A stretch of DNA of 22,891 nt from CAZVPZ01 sp964629245 (lineage in GTDB: Archaea > Nanohalarchaeota > Nanosalinia > Nanosalinales > Nanosalinaceae), in NCBI GenBank assembly GCA_964629245.1, contig CAZVPZ010000017.1:1-22891 (forward strand). Direction: 5' to 3'. The translations under genes were made by a program, and so were the position numbers. Below, in pieces: positions 20,939 to 22,891 of this stretch. Positions within the stretch are counted from its first letter, which is position 1, and every line of letters starts with the position of its first letter. The notes below the pieces were generated by a model that was not told where the DNA came from, searched no databases, and worked only from the letters and a program-made list of their open reading frames with translations.

Positions 20939-22527
20939 CAGAACTGCTTCACCTCGGTGTTCCGGGTCTTGTAATCTACGACCGTGACCTTGCCGGGATC
21001 GGGCTCGTGTCCCATCCTCTTCTGGAAGTCAGTCTGGGACTGGAAGGTCGAGGCGCATATCACGTTGACGCCCTTGTAGCTCTGGTTAGCATGTGAGTGG
21101 AAGTGGCCCGCGACGAAGACATCCGGCTCCCGCTCGATGGTCAGGTAGTCTTTATCCTCAGGCGCGAGAAGGTTGGTGCCGAAGGTGGGCGCAAGGTGCC
21201 TCCGCTTGAGGAGGTCTATCATGACGTGGTGCGGCTCCTGATAGGCCTTCTCCCTCAGCTCCTGTATCTGTGCCACGTGATCGTCGAAGGAATAGCCGTG
21301 GTACATCAGGTTAAGTATGCCCGAGGACTCGATGCCGTGGAGCTTCACCCACTGCGGGTTCTGGACCAGGTGGACGTTGTTGAAGTCGGAGATACGGGGC
21401 AGGGCTTTCTCGGGCAGCGAGGGCTGGGGCTCCGCCAATCTTACTATGTCGTGGTTTCCCGGCCCGACTATCAGCTGGAGCGACTCGGGCAGTTCCTCGA
21501 CCCAGTCCTCGAACATCTCATACTGGTCGTAGATATTCGTGACCTTAAGTTCCTCCTCCTGTCCCGGGTAGGTCCCGACACCCTCGACAACATCCCCGGG
21601 AATCACAAGGTAGCCGATGTCTGAAGCCGCGTCCGAACCCATCCATTCCGCGAACTCGTCAAACCGTTCCTCCAACGTGTCCTTAGAGCCCAGGTGAAAG
21701 TCGGAGACATAGGCGGCACGGACCTTCTCCCTCGTCGTGTTAGCGCCCTGGGGTATCGGGAGGTCGGGCCTCACCACGGAATTAGCATATATTATGTCGC
21801 CACCGAGGCTCCCCCGGACGCCTATAACCTCATCGGGGACTATGCGGTCGCCGTCCCTCTCCTCCACCAGGGCCTTGAAGCTGCCGGTCTTGTCCTCGAG
21901 CTCTACTATGTACCGGCCAGAGTTCGTGGAGTACTTATCCCTGACTATACCTACTACCGCCGCCTCTTCGCCCTCGCTCCTCATGTCGAGACGCTGAATC
22001 GCGACCGCGGACTTGAGCTCCATCCGCCGCATCAGTAACTTCTTCAGCCGGTCGTACCGGTCGTTGTAGTTGTTCAGGAACTCGGGTACGTCCTTCTCCT
22101 CCCGGGAGATATCCGCGGTGTCAAGCACCTCGACCTTGGTCTCGATTCGCCGGGTGCGCCGGTCCTGGATGGTGACCGACCTCGAACCCTTGCTCTTGAC
22201 CTCTACCTGCCCCGGTTCCTGAGCCTCATCCTCCCTGTCAGAACTATCTTCTTTAGAACCACTGGGCTCTGTAGCTCCTGTTTCAGTAGTAGAATAATCA
22301 TCCTTTTCAGGGTCCTGGATTGCGTCCCGGCCGGCGCCTTTAGCATCTTCAGGAGTCTCGCGTATCTCGGATAGCATCTTTTCCGAGATATACATCGGGG
22401 TCGTATCCATCTCCTCGATTGTCCGGAGGTCGTCCTGTGTAAGAGATTCCGCGGCCTCTTTCTCCACTATGCATCCTTTCTTCGTCAGCTTCTTTACTGC
22501 TTTCTCGTTCAGATTCTTCCCCCCCAT
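20938..22527 (-). CDS. polB: DNA polymerase D small subunit (DP1), proofreading exonuclease
   Basis: DP1 supplies the 3'-5' exonuclease of PolD and binds DP2. The 529 residues show an N-terminal helical domain (about 5-55), an acidic low-complexity linker (about 60-115), an OB fold (about 185-255) and a calcineurin-like phosphoesterase domain (about 268-525). All metal-site motifs are intact: Asp276 and His278 (VSDFHLGS), Asp312 (IPGDVVEG), Asn358-His359-Asp360 (GPGNHDIV), His410 (MYHGYSF), and His475/His477 (AGHFHSH). It is therefore predicted to be an active nuclease, unlike the inactive eukaryotic B-subunit relatives. The start ATG at 22527 lies 8 bases after the stop of the Orc1/Cdc6 gene, and its end overlaps the DP2 start by one base: initiator and polymerase are one operon. 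Confidence 0.96.
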   Translation of the reverse strand: MGGKNLNEKAVKKLTKKGCIVEKEAAESLTQDDLRTIEEMDTTPMYISEKMLSEIRETPEDAKGAGRDAIQDPEKDDYSTTETGATEPSGSKEDSSDREDEAQEPGQVEVKSKGSRSVTIQDRRTRRIETKVEVLDTADISREEKDVPEFLNNYNDRYDRLKKLLMRRMELKSAVAIQRLDMRSEGEEAAVVGIVRDKYSTNSGRYIVELEDKTGSFKALVEERDGDRIVPDEVIGVRGSLGGDIIYANSVVRPDLPIPQGANTTREKVRAAYVSDFHLGSKDTLEERFDEFAEWMGSDAASDIGYLVIPGDVVEGVGTYPGQEEELKVTNIYDQYEMFEDWVEELPESLQLIVGPGNHDIVRLAEPQPSLPEKALPRISDFNNVHLVQNPQWVKLHGIESSGILNLMYHGYSFDDHVAQIQELREKAYQEPHHVMIDLLKRRHLAPTFGTNLLAPEDKDYLTIEREPDVFVAGHFHSHANQSYKGVNVICASTFQSQTDFQKRMGHEPDPGKVTVVDYKTRNTEVKQF

Positions 22528-22535
22528 TCAGGAAG

Positions 22536-22891
22536 CTAGATGTAAAACTTTTCCTCGACCAGTTCCCTTATCCGGTCGCGGATCTCCTCTGAAAGATCAA
22601 CGCTTATCTCCCGCGTCCTTCCGTAACGGCCCTTGGATATGACCTTGGCGTTTATGACCCCTAGCATGTCGAGCTCGGAAATCAGGCCGGAGACGCGTCT
22701 CTGCGTTAAAGGCGAGACATCCATGTCGCCGCAGAGCTGCTTGTACTCCGAGTAGACATCACCCGTCGCGACCTCGTCCTCCCCGGCCATGTCAAGTATG
22801 GTGTAGAGCACTATCTTAGAGTGCTTGGGCTGCGATCTCACCGTCTCCACCACCCGGTCGCGCTCGATCTTCTGCTGGGCCTCATCGACGT
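22536..22891 (-). CDS. orc1: Orc1/Cdc6 replication initiator, C-terminal part (cut by window end)
   Basis: The reading frame continues without a stop from 22536 to the window edge, so this is the C-terminal 117 or so residues of a longer protein; the GTG at 22853 is not its start. Visible are DEAQQKIERDRVVETVRS, the end of the AAA+ lid region in Orc1/Cdc6, then the winged-helix domain: SKIVLYTILDMAG, TGDVYSEYKQLCGD, SPLTQRRVSGLISELDMLGV, and the wing with KGRYGRTREISVDL. The winged helix contacts origin DNA at ORB repeats; the family loads the MCM helicase. It is the first visible gene of the operon with both PolD subunits. In many euryarchaea the origin lies directly upstream of such a gene, which would be just beyond this window. 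Confidence 0.93.
   Translation of the reverse strand, partial: VDEAQQKIERDRVVETVRSQPKHSKIVLYTILDMAGEDEVATGDVYSEYKQLCGDMDVSPLTQRRVSGLISELDMLGVINAKVISKGRYGRTREISVDLSEEIRDRIRELVEEKFYI

Noticed and set aside
1..22891. CRISPR array, insertion sequence, prophage or toxin-antitoxin pair
   Set aside because: No regularly spaced repeats, transposase, integrase or phage-structure genes were seen; the genes read as a normal chromosome.

Overview
This window looks like chromosomal DNA from a halophilic archaeon, most likely a nanohaloarchaeon or a close relative; the lineage is an inference. It carries archaeal-only replication genes: both subunits of family D DNA polymerase, Orc1/Cdc6, RadA, an OB-fold RPA, DnaG-type primase and a single-domain 65-residue histone. 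It has an intron-bearing tRNA and strongly acidic proteins. Haloarchaea usually have a fused double histone, so the single-domain form argues against them. Many genes have a TATA-like box about 22-28 bases before the start codon, so leaderless transcription seems to be the rule. This spacing helps to choose starts.

Layout. 1-1500 (minus): a coiled-coil protein with a good terminator, then two tandem, recently duplicated winged-helix regulators. 1600-3900 (plus): histone, RPA, radA. 3900-5250: a possible broken gene, a PRC-barrel protein (minus), and a cyclic phosphodiesterase (ThpR-like) overlapping a membrane-anchored OB-fold protein (plus). 5245-8091 (minus): M42 aminopeptidase and M3 oligoendopeptidase, divergent from fxsA. 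8527-10798 (minus): a DUF5794-like membrane protein, a candidate 37-residue protein, a coiled-coil protein, a wHTH protein and a carotenoid-cyclase-like membrane protein. 10842-11024: tRNA-Thr(CGU) with a 108-nt intron made of hairpins. 11070-12691: a CheD-like protein converging on an acidic orphan. 12757-14965 (minus): MscS channel, dnaG and a DUF167 protein, with a structured, possibly transcribed element at 14996-15077. 15120-16832 (minus): three adjacent unknown proteins that look paralogous. 16873-22891 (minus): CBS/zinc-ribbon protein, then orc1/cdc6 (cut by the window end), PolD small subunit and PolD large subunit as a tight operon.

How it fits together. The right end is a replication operon: initiator, then proofreading and polymerizing subunits of PolD. 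dnaG and the histone-RPA-RadA group lie within 20 kb, so most of the replication and recombination core is clustered. The most notable points are an RPA whose zinc-ribbon site appears to have lost its cysteines, a RadA whose Walker A lysine is preceded by Ala instead of Gly, the hairpin-rich tRNA intron, an orphan CheD-like protein, the three-paralog cluster, and a small leaderless gene below usual length cutoffs. I saw no CRISPR array, insertion sequence or prophage.
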